From the NCBI GenBank assembly GCA_002438635.1, contig DJPX01000020.1:26238-90237 (forward strand): a DNA stretch of 64,000 bases, written 5' to 3'. The position numbers were made by a program, and so were the translations under genes. Positions 32,833 to 40,659 of the stretch are shown here, in pieces; the stretch's first letter is position 1; every line of letters begins with the position of its first letter. Source of the DNA: Bacteroidales bacterium UBA6401. Lineage in GTDB: Bacteria > Bacteroidota > Bacteroidia > Bacteroidales > UBA932. Below the pieces are notes generated by a model. It did no database searches and had not been told where the DNA came from. It saw only the letters and a list, made by a program, of their open reading frames with translations.

Positions 32833-34007
32833 ATGCTTTTTGTAATGAGCAAGAGCTTGTTGATGGGGGTTCCTATTGCAAATATATGGTAATGATTTCC
32901 ATCGGGTGCTATGCCACTTTTTATTCCCATTCTTAGTGCCAATTCTGCACTTCCTAACGGAAGTCCCTTTACCGATACTTCCGATATAGGGTATTTGTGT
33001 GATGTTTCCAGCATCTCTTTTTTGTTGAAAGGTCGGATTTCGCATATTTCAAATGCTTTATAGTGTTGCGAAAACGCACCGCTTTCAAGAGCGCGAGAAA
33101 AATACAAATGACATCCTGAAGATACCTTTTCTGCATCCCATAGTTCGCAGCACATATCTTGGTAGCCGGACTTAAGTATCATAGCATCAGGCTCCAGAAG
33201 ATATGTTCCATTAAACGATGTAGAGTATTTAGCAATAGGTTTATCTTTAGGAAGTTCCAATAGATTGCCGTCAGGGATGAAGGCATCTTTTAGGTATAGA
33301 TAAGGAGTATTCACTTTGAATTTGCCCATAAGAGTGAGTATTTCTTTTACTTCGTGCTTTACACCTATCACTCCTATGCTTAATAGGTTATAGTCAAGGT
33401 CAGATAACGCTTTAGATAACCGATCATGAAGCATAGACAGGTCCGCCATCGGGGAGAATTTAACCAGTAAGAATTCGCTTTTCTTCGCTATTTCGGGAAG
33501 TAACTCGAGTATATTTGGGTAACATTCCTCGATAAGAAATACCTTACTTCCTGTTTTGGATCGTCTGGCGGGGTCTATGAAAATACAATCTACTGCAGCT
33601 AAGTGTTTGATGGTATCACTTGTAACGCAGCAGCAATGTGTGGTAATGTTAGAATCAACTCCATAAAACCGAGAAAGAGCCTTAAAATTCTCGTTAGCGA
33701 TGTTGCAGAGTTCTTCGTTCTGCTCGAAATAGTCCACATATCTAAATACTTGGGCAAAACTCCAAGTATCAACACCAAACCCTCCCGTCAGATCGGCAAG
33801 ACGCTCGGTGACAGGAAGGGTGATGTTAAGATAATTTGCCTTGAAATCGGCTGTGTATGAAGAAGAACACTGTTCTAAAGCGAGGCTCTGTGGGATGCGA
33901 ATACCCTCGCACCTAGACCATAGGGGAAGTTTTGCAAGAAGCTTTTTCCTTTCCCTAGCTCTGTTTTCGTCTAAAAGGTCAGCAAAACAGGTTCTTCTTC
34001 CTTTCAT
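32805..34007 (-). CDS. Class I SAM-dependent methyltransferase with THUMP-like domain
   Basis: A 400-residue protein of a family widespread in Bacteroidota. The SAM-binding motif I is LADLTGGFGVDTWSFA, and the later IDPARRSK resembles the DPxR/DPPR active-site region of RNA or nucleic acid methyltransferases. The C-terminal half (about 290-400) corresponds to the THUMP-like domain found in this family. A nucleic acid substrate is likely but not identified. It begins 8 bases after the potD stop, so it is the last gene of the polyamine operon. Its 3' end overlaps the PriA-like gene on the other strand by 28 bases. Confidence 0.82.
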   Translation of the reverse strand: MKGRRTCFADLLDENRARERKKLLAKLPLWSRCEGIRIPQSLALEQCSSSYTADFKANYLNITLPVTERLADLTGGFGVDTWSFAQVFRYVDYFEQNEELCNIANENFKALSRFYGVDSNITTHCCCVTSDTIKHLAAVDCIFIDPARRSKTGSKVFLIEECYPNILELLPEIAKKSEFLLVKFSPMADLSMLHDRLSKALSDLDYNLLSIGVIGVKHEVKEILTLMGKFKVNTPYLYLKDAFIPDGNLLELPKDKPIAKYSTSFNGTYLLEPDAMILKSGYQDMCCELWDAEKVSSGCHLYFSRALESGAFSQHYKAFEICEIRPFNKKEMLETSHKYPISEVSVKGLPLGSAELALRMGIKSGIAPDGNHYHIFAIGTPINKLLLITKSIYSGSTSIR

Positions 34008-34015
34008 TAATAGGA

Positions 34016-35326
34016 CTATCTATTAGTGCGACGAGAGCGCTTGCGACGATTTTTCGCTCCTGAAGATATTACAAAGTAGATAGCGAATAGTGCCACTACT
34101 ATGGCTATAATGGCGTAGGTGAAGACATTGGCCTGACTTCCCTTGACGTTTTGCCACATTTTAAGGAGTTTTTCAGTGTCATCTCCCCAGTCGTGCTCAA
34201 GAGCGCAACGATCGATAACTGACTTGTCCGGGTATAAAATAGGATCTACTCTTACAGAGTCAGCCTCTGGCCCGAAGAAATAAGTTAGGTCTATGGGTTC
34301 TAGAGTGTCGTCAATTTGCGATTCGAGTACTTCCCACGAGCCATTTGATGCTACATAACCGGTTTCATCCATATTTCGAATTGCTATGTCTGGACGGCAC
34401 ATAAAGTCTATGAAGTAGGTTGCAGCCTTCACATTCTTAGCGTATTTAGGTATTACCCATCCATCGAACCATACAGTGGAGCCTTCTTTAGGTACTACAT
34501 AGTCAAGATGGACATTTACAGCTGCAGCTTCTTCTATAGCCCATACGGCATCTCCACTCCAGTTTAATGATACGTATGCACGATTCTTTGTCATCTGCTC
34601 TTTTCCTAGATCGGCTTCCCATCCGTAAACCCCGCTTTTGCACTGCATAAGGTAGTCTTGAACCATAGCCAACGACTCGTCTGAGGAGTCGCTCATTAGG
34701 TCCTGAAGAGTCGTCTTTCCACTTTTCAATTCGTCTTGTTTCAGATAGATAAGTACTGGAGCATATACATCACGTGGTGCATCTTTTATTAGAATCTTTC
34801 CGGCAAATTTAGGATTTCTTATGACATCCCAAGTGGAGGCCTCTTCTTTGGTGACATATTGTGTGTTGAATAAAATGCCGGTAGTGCCCCACATATATGC
34901 AACAGAATAGAGATTGGCATCAATTTCCGGATTAATCGAACGAAACATCTTTTCTATGAAAGGAGAGCGGTTCGCTTCTATGTAGTTAGGGGTAGAGCCT
35001 AGTAGTTTAGTGTCAATAGGAAGTAAGAGTCCTTTATTGAGCATTCTCTCGATAATGTAGTCCGATGGACATACAACGTCGTAGTCTTCGTGACCTTTTT
35101 CGATTTTAGATAGCATAGCTTCATTAACATCGAATGTCATATAGATTACTTCTACATTTTCGCCTGTTTGCTCTTTATACCAGGCTTTGAAGTCATCCAG
35201 TACTCCTTCTGCGATGTAATCAGACCAGTTGTATACTTTGAGTACATTGTTTCGGTCTTCAGCCGATACATTGGCAGCTCCTAGAAGAATGAGACCTGCC
35301 ATCAAAAGTTGATTAAGTTTATTCAT
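34016..35326 (-). CDS. potD: PotD-like spermidine/putrescine-binding protein with a C-terminal membrane anchor
   Basis: A 436-residue solute-binding protein. It has a signal peptide (MNKLNQLLMAGLILLGAANVSA), the PotD-type start VLKVYNWSDYI, and VVCPSDYIIERMLNKGLL, YMWGTTGILFNT and WSGDAVWAIEEA segments. Canonical PotD is a soluble periplasmic protein of about 350 residues. This one continues with a strong membrane segment at about 401-422 (VFTYAIIAIVVALFAIYFV) and a very basic tail (GAKNRRKRSRRTNR). The positive tail should stay in the cytoplasm, so the binding domain would be tethered to the inner membrane in the periplasm. Overlaps the potC stop/start region by four bases. Confidence 0.9.
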   Translation of the reverse strand: MNKLNQLLMAGLILLGAANVSAEDRNNVLKVYNWSDYIAEGVLDDFKAWYKEQTGENVEVIYMTFDVNEAMLSKIEKGHEDYDVVCPSDYIIERMLNKGLLLPIDTKLLGSTPNYIEANRSPFIEKMFRSINPEIDANLYSVAYMWGTTGILFNTQYVTKEEASTWDVIRNPKFAGKILIKDAPRDVYAPVLIYLKQDELKSGKTTLQDLMSDSSDESLAMVQDYLMQCKSGVYGWEADLGKEQMTKNRAYVSLNWSGDAVWAIEEAAAVNVHLDYVVPKEGSTVWFDGWVIPKYAKNVKAATYFIDFMCRPDIAIRNMDETGYVASNGSWEVLESQIDDTLEPIDLTYFFGPEADSVRVDPILYPDKSVIDRCALEHDWGDDTEKLLKMWQNVKGSQANVFTYAIIAIVVALFAIYFVISSGAKNRRKRSRRTNR

Positions 35327-36120
35327 TTTTGTTTTTTATAAGTCTTTAAATTAACGAAAAATAACACGATGAACACAATTAAGAAAATTATGGTCATCAT
35401 AGGTTTTAATTCCGGGGTGAGTCCTCCTTTACGCGCATCGGCATAAATATATGTGGAGAGGGTCTCAAGCCCGGAAGAACCAGCTGTGAAATAGGTCACG
35501 GCAAAATCATCCAAACTCATAGTAAAGGCCAATATGAACCCGCTCAGCATACCAGAGCGTAGTTGTGGTATTAGAACTTTCCGCAGTGCTTGGAATGGGG
35601 TGGCACCTAGATCCAGTGCCGCTTCATATATATTGGGATTCATCTGCGTGAGACGCGGAAGTACATTAAGCACGACGTATGGCGTACAAAATGTAATGTG
35701 CGCAAGTACCACAGTCACATACCCTTTGCTTATATGTAAGAATATGAAGAGTAGGAATAAGGATACACCGGTAATTATGTCAGGATTCAGCATTGGCACA
35801 TTATTCAAAAATTGAATGGTTCTTTTGCTGCGTCCTTTCATGTTATGTATCCCGATAGCGGCCAATGTTCCCAATACTGTTGAAACGCAGGATGCCATCA
35901 ATGCCACCAACAATGTGTTTTTTAGAGCAGCGAGCAACGCTATGGAGCTGGAATTGGCCCCGGTAAATAGATTTTCATATAGTTGGAATGTAAATCCGGT
36001 CCAATTCCCGAGCGATTTGGCCTCGGTGAACGAAAAAACAGCTATGAAGATGATGGGCAGGTAGAGCATTAGCAGTACCAAAGCCAGATAGCTTTTTGCC
36101 AATATTTTTTTAATTGTCAT
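35323..36120 (-). CDS. potC: PotC, spermidine/putrescine ABC permease
   Basis: A 265-residue inner-membrane permease with about six membrane helices. The EAA loop that contacts the ATPase is EAALDLGATPFQALRKVLIPQL, and the MSLDDFAVTYF segment is typical of PotC/PotI. The start is the ATG with CAT at 36118-36120 (MTIKKILAKS); a longer frame starts deep inside potB. It overlaps the 3' end of potB by 11 bases and the potD start overlaps its own stop by four, so the operon is translated in a coupled way. Confidence 0.93.
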   Translation of the reverse strand: MTIKKILAKSYLALVLLMLYLPIIFIAVFSFTEAKSLGNWTGFTFQLYENLFTGANSSSIALLAALKNTLLVALMASCVSTVLGTLAAIGIHNMKGRSKRTIQFLNNVPMLNPDIITGVSLFLLFIFLHISKGYVTVVLAHITFCTPYVVLNVLPRLTQMNPNIYEAALDLGATPFQALRKVLIPQLRSGMLSGFILAFTMSLDDFAVTYFTAGSSGLETLSTYIYADARKGGLTPELKPMMTIIFLIVFIVLFFVNLKTYKKQK

Positions 36121-36862
36121 CTTTATCCTTTTGTAATAAGCTTGACAAGCCAATGATTATCAACATAACAAGAGAAAGTGCCGCCCCTTGGTTCCACATA
36201 AGGTTATTGAACTGTTCCTGAATTATGGAGCCAAATAGCTGTATCGTATTGTTCGTAAGAATTTCCGATATGGCAAAAGTGGAAACGGTAGGCATAAACA
36301 CCATCATAATTCCACTCAAAATGCCTGGCATTGAAAGTGGCAGTGTGACTTTGAAGAAAACTTTCGACGGACTGGCTCCCAGATCCTGCGCTGCTTCAAT
36401 ATAACTCCTATCCATTTTGCTTAGGACATTATAGATAGGGTATATCATAAATGGCAGGTAGTCGTAAGCTAGACCGAAAAGCAGTGTTCCTTTGCCAAGT
36501 CCAATCCCCACAAGATTGAATATTTCTGCCGTGGCCATAGTTCTCATCAGAGCATTAATCCACATGGGCAGGATAAAGAGGACTGCTGTAAAGGACATCT
36601 TATTCAGTTTCTTATCAGCCAATATATATGCTGCAGGATAACCTATCAGGATACATATCAAGGTGTTTTCCAATGCCACTTCCAGTGAGACGAGGAACGA
36701 GTTTATTATCTTCGGTTCAGTGAAAAACGCAATTATATTGGAAAGCGTAAACTCTCCGTATGAATCCGTGAAAGCGTAAACTGCAATCAGTAACAGTGGC
36801 AAGACCACGAACAATATCAAAAAGATAAAGTACGGGATAGCCCAACTAGACCTTTTAAACAT
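36110..36862 (-). CDS. potB: PotB, spermidine/putrescine ABC permease
   Basis: A 250-residue permease with about six membrane helices and the EAA loop EAAQDLGASPSKVFFKVTLPLSM. The N-terminal WAIPYFIFLILFVVLPLLLI and central ILPMWINALMRTMATAEIF match PotB/PotH. It pairs with PotC to form the channel for polyamines. It overlaps the potA stop by 8 bases and the potC start by 11, consistent with a single polycistronic unit. Confidence 0.93.
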   Translation of the reverse strand: MFKRSSWAIPYFIFLILFVVLPLLLIAVYAFTDSYGEFTLSNIIAFFTEPKIINSFLVSLEVALENTLICILIGYPAAYILADKKLNKMSFTAVLFILPMWINALMRTMATAEIFNLVGIGLGKGTLLFGLAYDYLPFMIYPIYNVLSKMDRSYIEAAQDLGASPSKVFFKVTLPLSMPGILSGIMMVFMPTVSTFAISEILTNNTIQLFGSIIQEQFNNLMWNQGAALSLVMLIIIGLSSLLQKDKDDN

Positions 36863-38240
36863 TTGTTTTGCTGATTTTTATGTCTTCGGGGAGGATTCTA
36901 ATGCCTACAAGGTCATTTTTATCCCAGATATCTTGGGTATCCACAAATAAATGGAAACCTTCATCTGTCTTGACCTCAAGGTGATAATGGTCGCCTTTAT
37001 AAAGGATGTTGCGTATATGTGCAGATACTTCGGTATCTTCATCACTATCCATCAAGTCCACTTTATCGAAGTCTACACGCACCAATACTTTGTCCCCTTT
37101 TTCTAGTCCTCTGTCTTGGCAGTCGAATTCGGCATCGATAAATCGAACTGAAGTAGGGGAGGTCATCTCGCCTTCAAATTCATTGAATAGCGAGGTTTTG
37201 TGCATAACCTGGATGTCGGATGGCTTGATTATCAGACCCACTTCGCTTCCCACTTCGAATGCGTTATAGTCCTGGATAAGCAGTTCGTAGCCCTTGTCCG
37301 TATCTACATACATTTCGTAGTGGACTCCTTTGAATATGCAGGATTTTACTATTGCCGTAAATTGGGCGGCTTCGGTATTATGCATTATATAGATATCCTC
37401 AGGGCGTACCACTACATCCACGGCTTCGTTCTGGGCAAATCCTTTGTCTACGCATTCGAATTCGTGTCCTGCAAAGTTAACCTTGCCATCGCAGGGCATA
37501 ACTCCGTCGAGTATGTTTGAATCTCCGATAAAATCTGCTACAAAGGCATTTTGTGGCTCATTGTATATTTCGGTTGGAGTGCCTATCTGCTGGATACGGC
37601 CATCGTTAAAAACGACAATAGTATCGGAGAGGGTAAGCGCTTCTTCTTGATCGTGAGTTACATACACGAAAGTAATGCCTAGTTGCTTATGCATTTCTTT
37701 CAATTCGATCTGCATATCTTTTCGCATTTTAAGATCCAATGCGCTAAGTGGCTCGTCAAGAAGCAACACCTTAGGGCAATTGACTATGGCGCGGGCGATT
37801 GCGATACGCTGTTGTTGTCCTCCGGAAAGTGATTCTACATCCCTGTCTTCATAGTCTGTCATAGACACTAATTTCAGAACTTTTTCCACTCTGCGATCTA
37901 TTTCATCCACAGGGAGTTTTTGAAGTTTAAGTCCGAAGGCTACATTATCATACACATCCAGATGTGGAAATAGTGCATATCGTTGAAATACAGTATTGAG
38001 TGGTCGCTTATGCGGAGGCAGGGCTGAAATATCCTTGCCTTCCATGGTAATAATGCCTTGTGATGGGGTAAGAAAGCCTGCTATAAGCCTAAGCAGAGTT
38101 GTTTTTCCACATCCCGATGGCCCTAGAAAGGTTATGAATTCTCCCTTTTTTATGTAGAGATTGACATCGTCGAGCACCTGCTTTTCTCCGAACCAATGAG
38201 ATATGTGCTCGAGATTGATGATGACATCGTTTTTTACCAT
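36855..38240 (-). CDS. potA: PotA, polyamine ABC transporter ATPase with doubled TOBE region
   Basis: A 461-residue ATPase that powers polyamine import. Walker A is GPSGCGKTT (40-48), the Q loop is TVFQRYALFPHL, the signature LSGGQQQRIAIARA, Walker B VLLLDEPLSALD and the switch His lies in VYVTHDQEEALTLSD. PotA from E. coli is about 380 residues with one TOBE region. Here two similar regulatory segments follow in tandem (about 255-345 and 350-461), each with a KGVHY/KGDHY strand and a VRPEDI/ILPEDI ending. Enlarged PotA is usual in Bacteroides. It overlaps the upstream outer-membrane protein gene by 7 bases. Confidence 0.93.
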   Translation of the reverse strand: MVKNDVIINLEHISHWFGEKQVLDDVNLYIKKGEFITFLGPSGCGKTTLLRLIAGFLTPSQGIITMEGKDISALPPHKRPLNTVFQRYALFPHLDVYDNVAFGLKLQKLPVDEIDRRVEKVLKLVSMTDYEDRDVESLSGGQQQRIAIARAIVNCPKVLLLDEPLSALDLKMRKDMQIELKEMHKQLGITFVYVTHDQEEALTLSDTIVVFNDGRIQQIGTPTEIYNEPQNAFVADFIGDSNILDGVMPCDGKVNFAGHEFECVDKGFAQNEAVDVVVRPEDIYIMHNTEAAQFTAIVKSCIFKGVHYEMYVDTDKGYELLIQDYNAFEVGSEVGLIIKPSDIQVMHKTSLFNEFEGEMTSPTSVRFIDAEFDCQDRGLEKGDKVLVRVDFDKVDLMDSDEDTEVSAHIRNILYKGDHYHLEVKTDEGFHLFVDTQDIWDKNDLVGIRILPEDIKISKTNV

Positions 38241-39202
38241 TCTTTTGAAAGTGTTATGGTAGCTCCTACGCTGAAAACAAATGGAAATTCGATCCCCTCC
38301 ATACCGAAGTTATACGCGCCTAAGGCGTGTAACCTAAGGTTTTCAACAGGGTAGTAGTGAAGTGCTGCTCCGCATTTAAACAAATCGGCATTTTCAGCAT
38401 CATAATGTTCCCATCCGGCATTTAGCAGTATTTGGAAAGAATCGCAGGCTGAGTAATCCAGAGCAGCACGTGCCGATTCGCCTTTTATAAAGATATTCTC
38501 CGAGTCTCCGACTGCATTTTGTGCATCGAGTGTTAATGAAAATTTTTCTGCAAATTTCCCTCTAATTCCACAAGAATATACCCCGGTGCATTCGCCGTCT
38601 CCGACCCCAAAATGGTTATACGCGGCGCGAAAACCGAAATAGTCACTATCATAGATAACTCGAAGGCCGGCCACATACAATCCGCTGGTAAATGGTCTTT
38701 CTCCATAGGGTGAGGTGCTAACACCAGCCTCTAAAGTTAGAACATCCATAATAGTCCATGATAACGAACCTCCCCATTGATAACAACTTAGCTCTGACCA
38801 TACCGATGAGGCGAAGGGATAATGAATGTCGAAGTCATATTCGTCGAATTCGTAGGTTCCCCATAGTAATGGTGCTTTCCCTACTGAAATTCCCACATTA
38901 TCGTAGGTGTAAGTCAAAAACGCCCAATCAAGCCAATTCGTGTAATCCGAGTGAAAAGTGTTAGTGTACAAACTTTTCGGATCACTACTAAGCCAGTGAT
39001 TGGACACGCTGTAAGAGAGGTGTTCTGAAAAAGAACCATCCAAAAGGGTGTAAAGAGAAGAATTGCCAAGCGGGTCCGAATACAGATATTCACCCCTAGC
39101 AATAACGGAGAACTCGGCTAACTTACCGAGCTCGTCAGCCTCTTGCGAGTACGCAAGGAAGCAGAGCAGCGCAGTGGCTGCGGTAACGAACATTTTTTTC
39201 AT
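38234..39202 (-). CDS. Outer-membrane beta-barrel protein, first gene of the polyamine operon
   Basis: A 322-residue protein with a signal peptide (MKKMFVTAATALLCFLAYSQ) and a series of about 12-16 amphipathic strands with aromatic girdles. GKAPLLWGTYEFDEYDFD and a final strand ending in Trp point to a porin. It is rich in acidic residues (YEFDEYDFDIHY, YDAENADLF), which would suit a cationic solute. The stop overlaps potA by 7 bases, so it is co-transcribed with potABCD. A polyamine porin is a reasonable inference from context, not shown by sequence. It resembles phosphate-selective-porin-like barrels only loosely. Confidence 0.7.
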   Translation of the reverse strand: MKKMFVTAATALLCFLAYSQEADELGKLAEFSVIARGEYLYSDPLGNSSLYTLLDGSFSEHLSYSVSNHWLSSDPKSLYTNTFHSDYTNWLDWAFLTYTYDNVGISVGKAPLLWGTYEFDEYDFDIHYPFASSVWSELSCYQWGGSLSWTIMDVLTLEAGVSTSPYGERPFTSGLYVAGLRVIYDSDYFGFRAAYNHFGVGDGECTGVYSCGIRGKFAEKFSLTLDAQNAVGDSENIFIKGESARAALDYSACDSFQILLNAGWEHYDAENADLFKCGAALHYYPVENLRLHALGAYNFGMEGIEFPFVFSVGATITLSKEW

Positions 39203-39249
39203 TTCTAAGTACCATAAAAATAATTTTGGTTCAACTTCTTTTGCGGGTG

Positions 39250-39279
39250 CAAAGGTAAAATTTTTTTTGAATAAACAAG
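39250..39279 (-). promoter_or_regulatory. Promoter for the polyamine operon
   Basis: On the minus strand, CTTG (39279-39276), an 18-base spacer and TACCTTTG (39257-39250) resemble the Bacteroidota promoter. The first gene starts 48 bases beyond the -7 box. Confidence 0.6.
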
Positions 39280-39282
39280 CAT

Positions 39283-40659
39283 CTATAATGAATTGTATTC
39301 AATAACTGCATTATGGTAGTTAACCATAGCTTCGAAATGTGAGTTTGCTGCGTTGCTCACAGATGTTTGCGCTTCCAGTAGATCTTTTATGGAAATGAGT
39401 CCAGCATTATAGTTGGAAAGAGCTCTGTTGTAATATTTTTCTGCTGTTTCCTTGGATTTGATACTTATTTGTAGTTGGTCGTAAGCACTGACTAGTTCGA
39501 GCCATAATTGGCCTATACGAAGGTGGAGCTGCTTAGTAAGAAATAACCTTTCGTTTTCGGCTTTGTCTATTTGAGTTTGCATTCTCTGGGCTTTTTGCGA
39601 GATCTTACCCCAATCGGAGATGGGAATTTGTATGGTAGCAAAGGCTATAGTGTTGAATCTTCCTTTGTGAAAAAGATCCGAATATCCTGAACTGGCTCCT
39701 ATTGCTATTTGCGGAAGTGCTTCTCCGATAGTCATTTTCTTCTCAAGTGTTTTAGCCTCGACTTGCAGTTCGAGAAGTTTAGATTCATTCATCCCCGAGA
39801 TTATTTCTTCCTCATCACGCCAGTAATGGTCCGGCTCTAAAACGATGGGAGTATTCATTTCTAGTATTATAGAGTCCAATTGTGGACGTGTGTCCGATGC
39901 AAGTCCTTTATAAAGAGTGTATTCGATACCGGCGCAGTTTAGTAGATTCATCTTTAGCAGTCGAACTCCGCTTTCTGCCTTTTTTATTCCTGCATTTAAT
40001 TCTGCAGTTTTAACTTCCAATTGTAATCGCTCGTTATCACTTGCTAGTCCTGCATTTACCGCTTCATTTAATGTCAGCGTCAAGGTGTCAAGCGCCCCTT
40101 TAAGCTGGGCGAGCATCTGGAGTTTATCCTCAAGGGAACTTATTTGCCACCATATATTTTCGATTTGAAGCAGGTTTTGTTTCGTCTTAATGCTTCGTTG
40201 GAATTCTGCAGCTTTAAGCCCCACCAAAGCAAGTCTGTTTCCATTAATAATTCTTCCGCCAGCAAAAATTGGCTGTAAAAACATTAAAGAAGTGGAATAT
40301 CCATTTTGAAGGGCCGTGTATTTGGTTGAAATACCATACATGGCACCTAGAGATTCTATCTGATTATTTATCTCCCATGCCATATCGTTTTTCCCCAATA
40401 TGTCGGTTACTCCTATTTCTAAAAGAGGATTTAGCGAATAAAATCCAATGGCTGTTGCGGATACTCTGGGAAAATATTCCCAAAGAGCTTCTTTCTTTTG
40501 AAGTTCTGCTGCTTTTACATCCAGTCCGGCATTGGTAATGTCGGCGCTGTTTTGTGATGCATTATCTAGTATATCCTCCAAGGAAAACGAGATCGTCTGG
40601 GCGGAAGCGGATATATAGCACGCTAAGAGTATTATGAATGGTGGTATTATCTTTTTCAT
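39283..40659 (-). CDS. TolC-family outer-membrane efflux protein
   Basis: A 458-residue protein with a signal peptide (MKKIIPPFIILLACYISASAQ) and two OEP repeats of long amphipathic helices interrupted by barrel strands (GYSTSLMFLQPIFAGGRIINGN; FNTIAFATIQIPISDWGK). It forms the trimeric outer-membrane exit duct of the RND pump encoded just upstream. The ATG overlaps the pump gene stop by four bases. It is the last gene of the operon, with an 80-base gap before the polyamine operon start. Confidence 0.92.
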   Translation of the reverse strand: MKKIIPPFIILLACYISASAQTISFSLEDILDNASQNSADITNAGLDVKAAELQKKEALWEYFPRVSATAIGFYSLNPLLEIGVTDILGKNDMAWEINNQIESLGAMYGISTKYTALQNGYSTSLMFLQPIFAGGRIINGNRLALVGLKAAEFQRSIKTKQNLLQIENIWWQISSLEDKLQMLAQLKGALDTLTLTLNEAVNAGLASDNERLQLEVKTAELNAGIKKAESGVRLLKMNLLNCAGIEYTLYKGLASDTRPQLDSIILEMNTPIVLEPDHYWRDEEEIISGMNESKLLELQVEAKTLEKKMTIGEALPQIAIGASSGYSDLFHKGRFNTIAFATIQIPISDWGKISQKAQRMQTQIDKAENERLFLTKQLHLRIGQLWLELVSAYDQLQISIKSKETAEKYYNRALSNYNAGLISIKDLLEAQTSVSNAANSHFEAMVNYHNAVIEYNSL

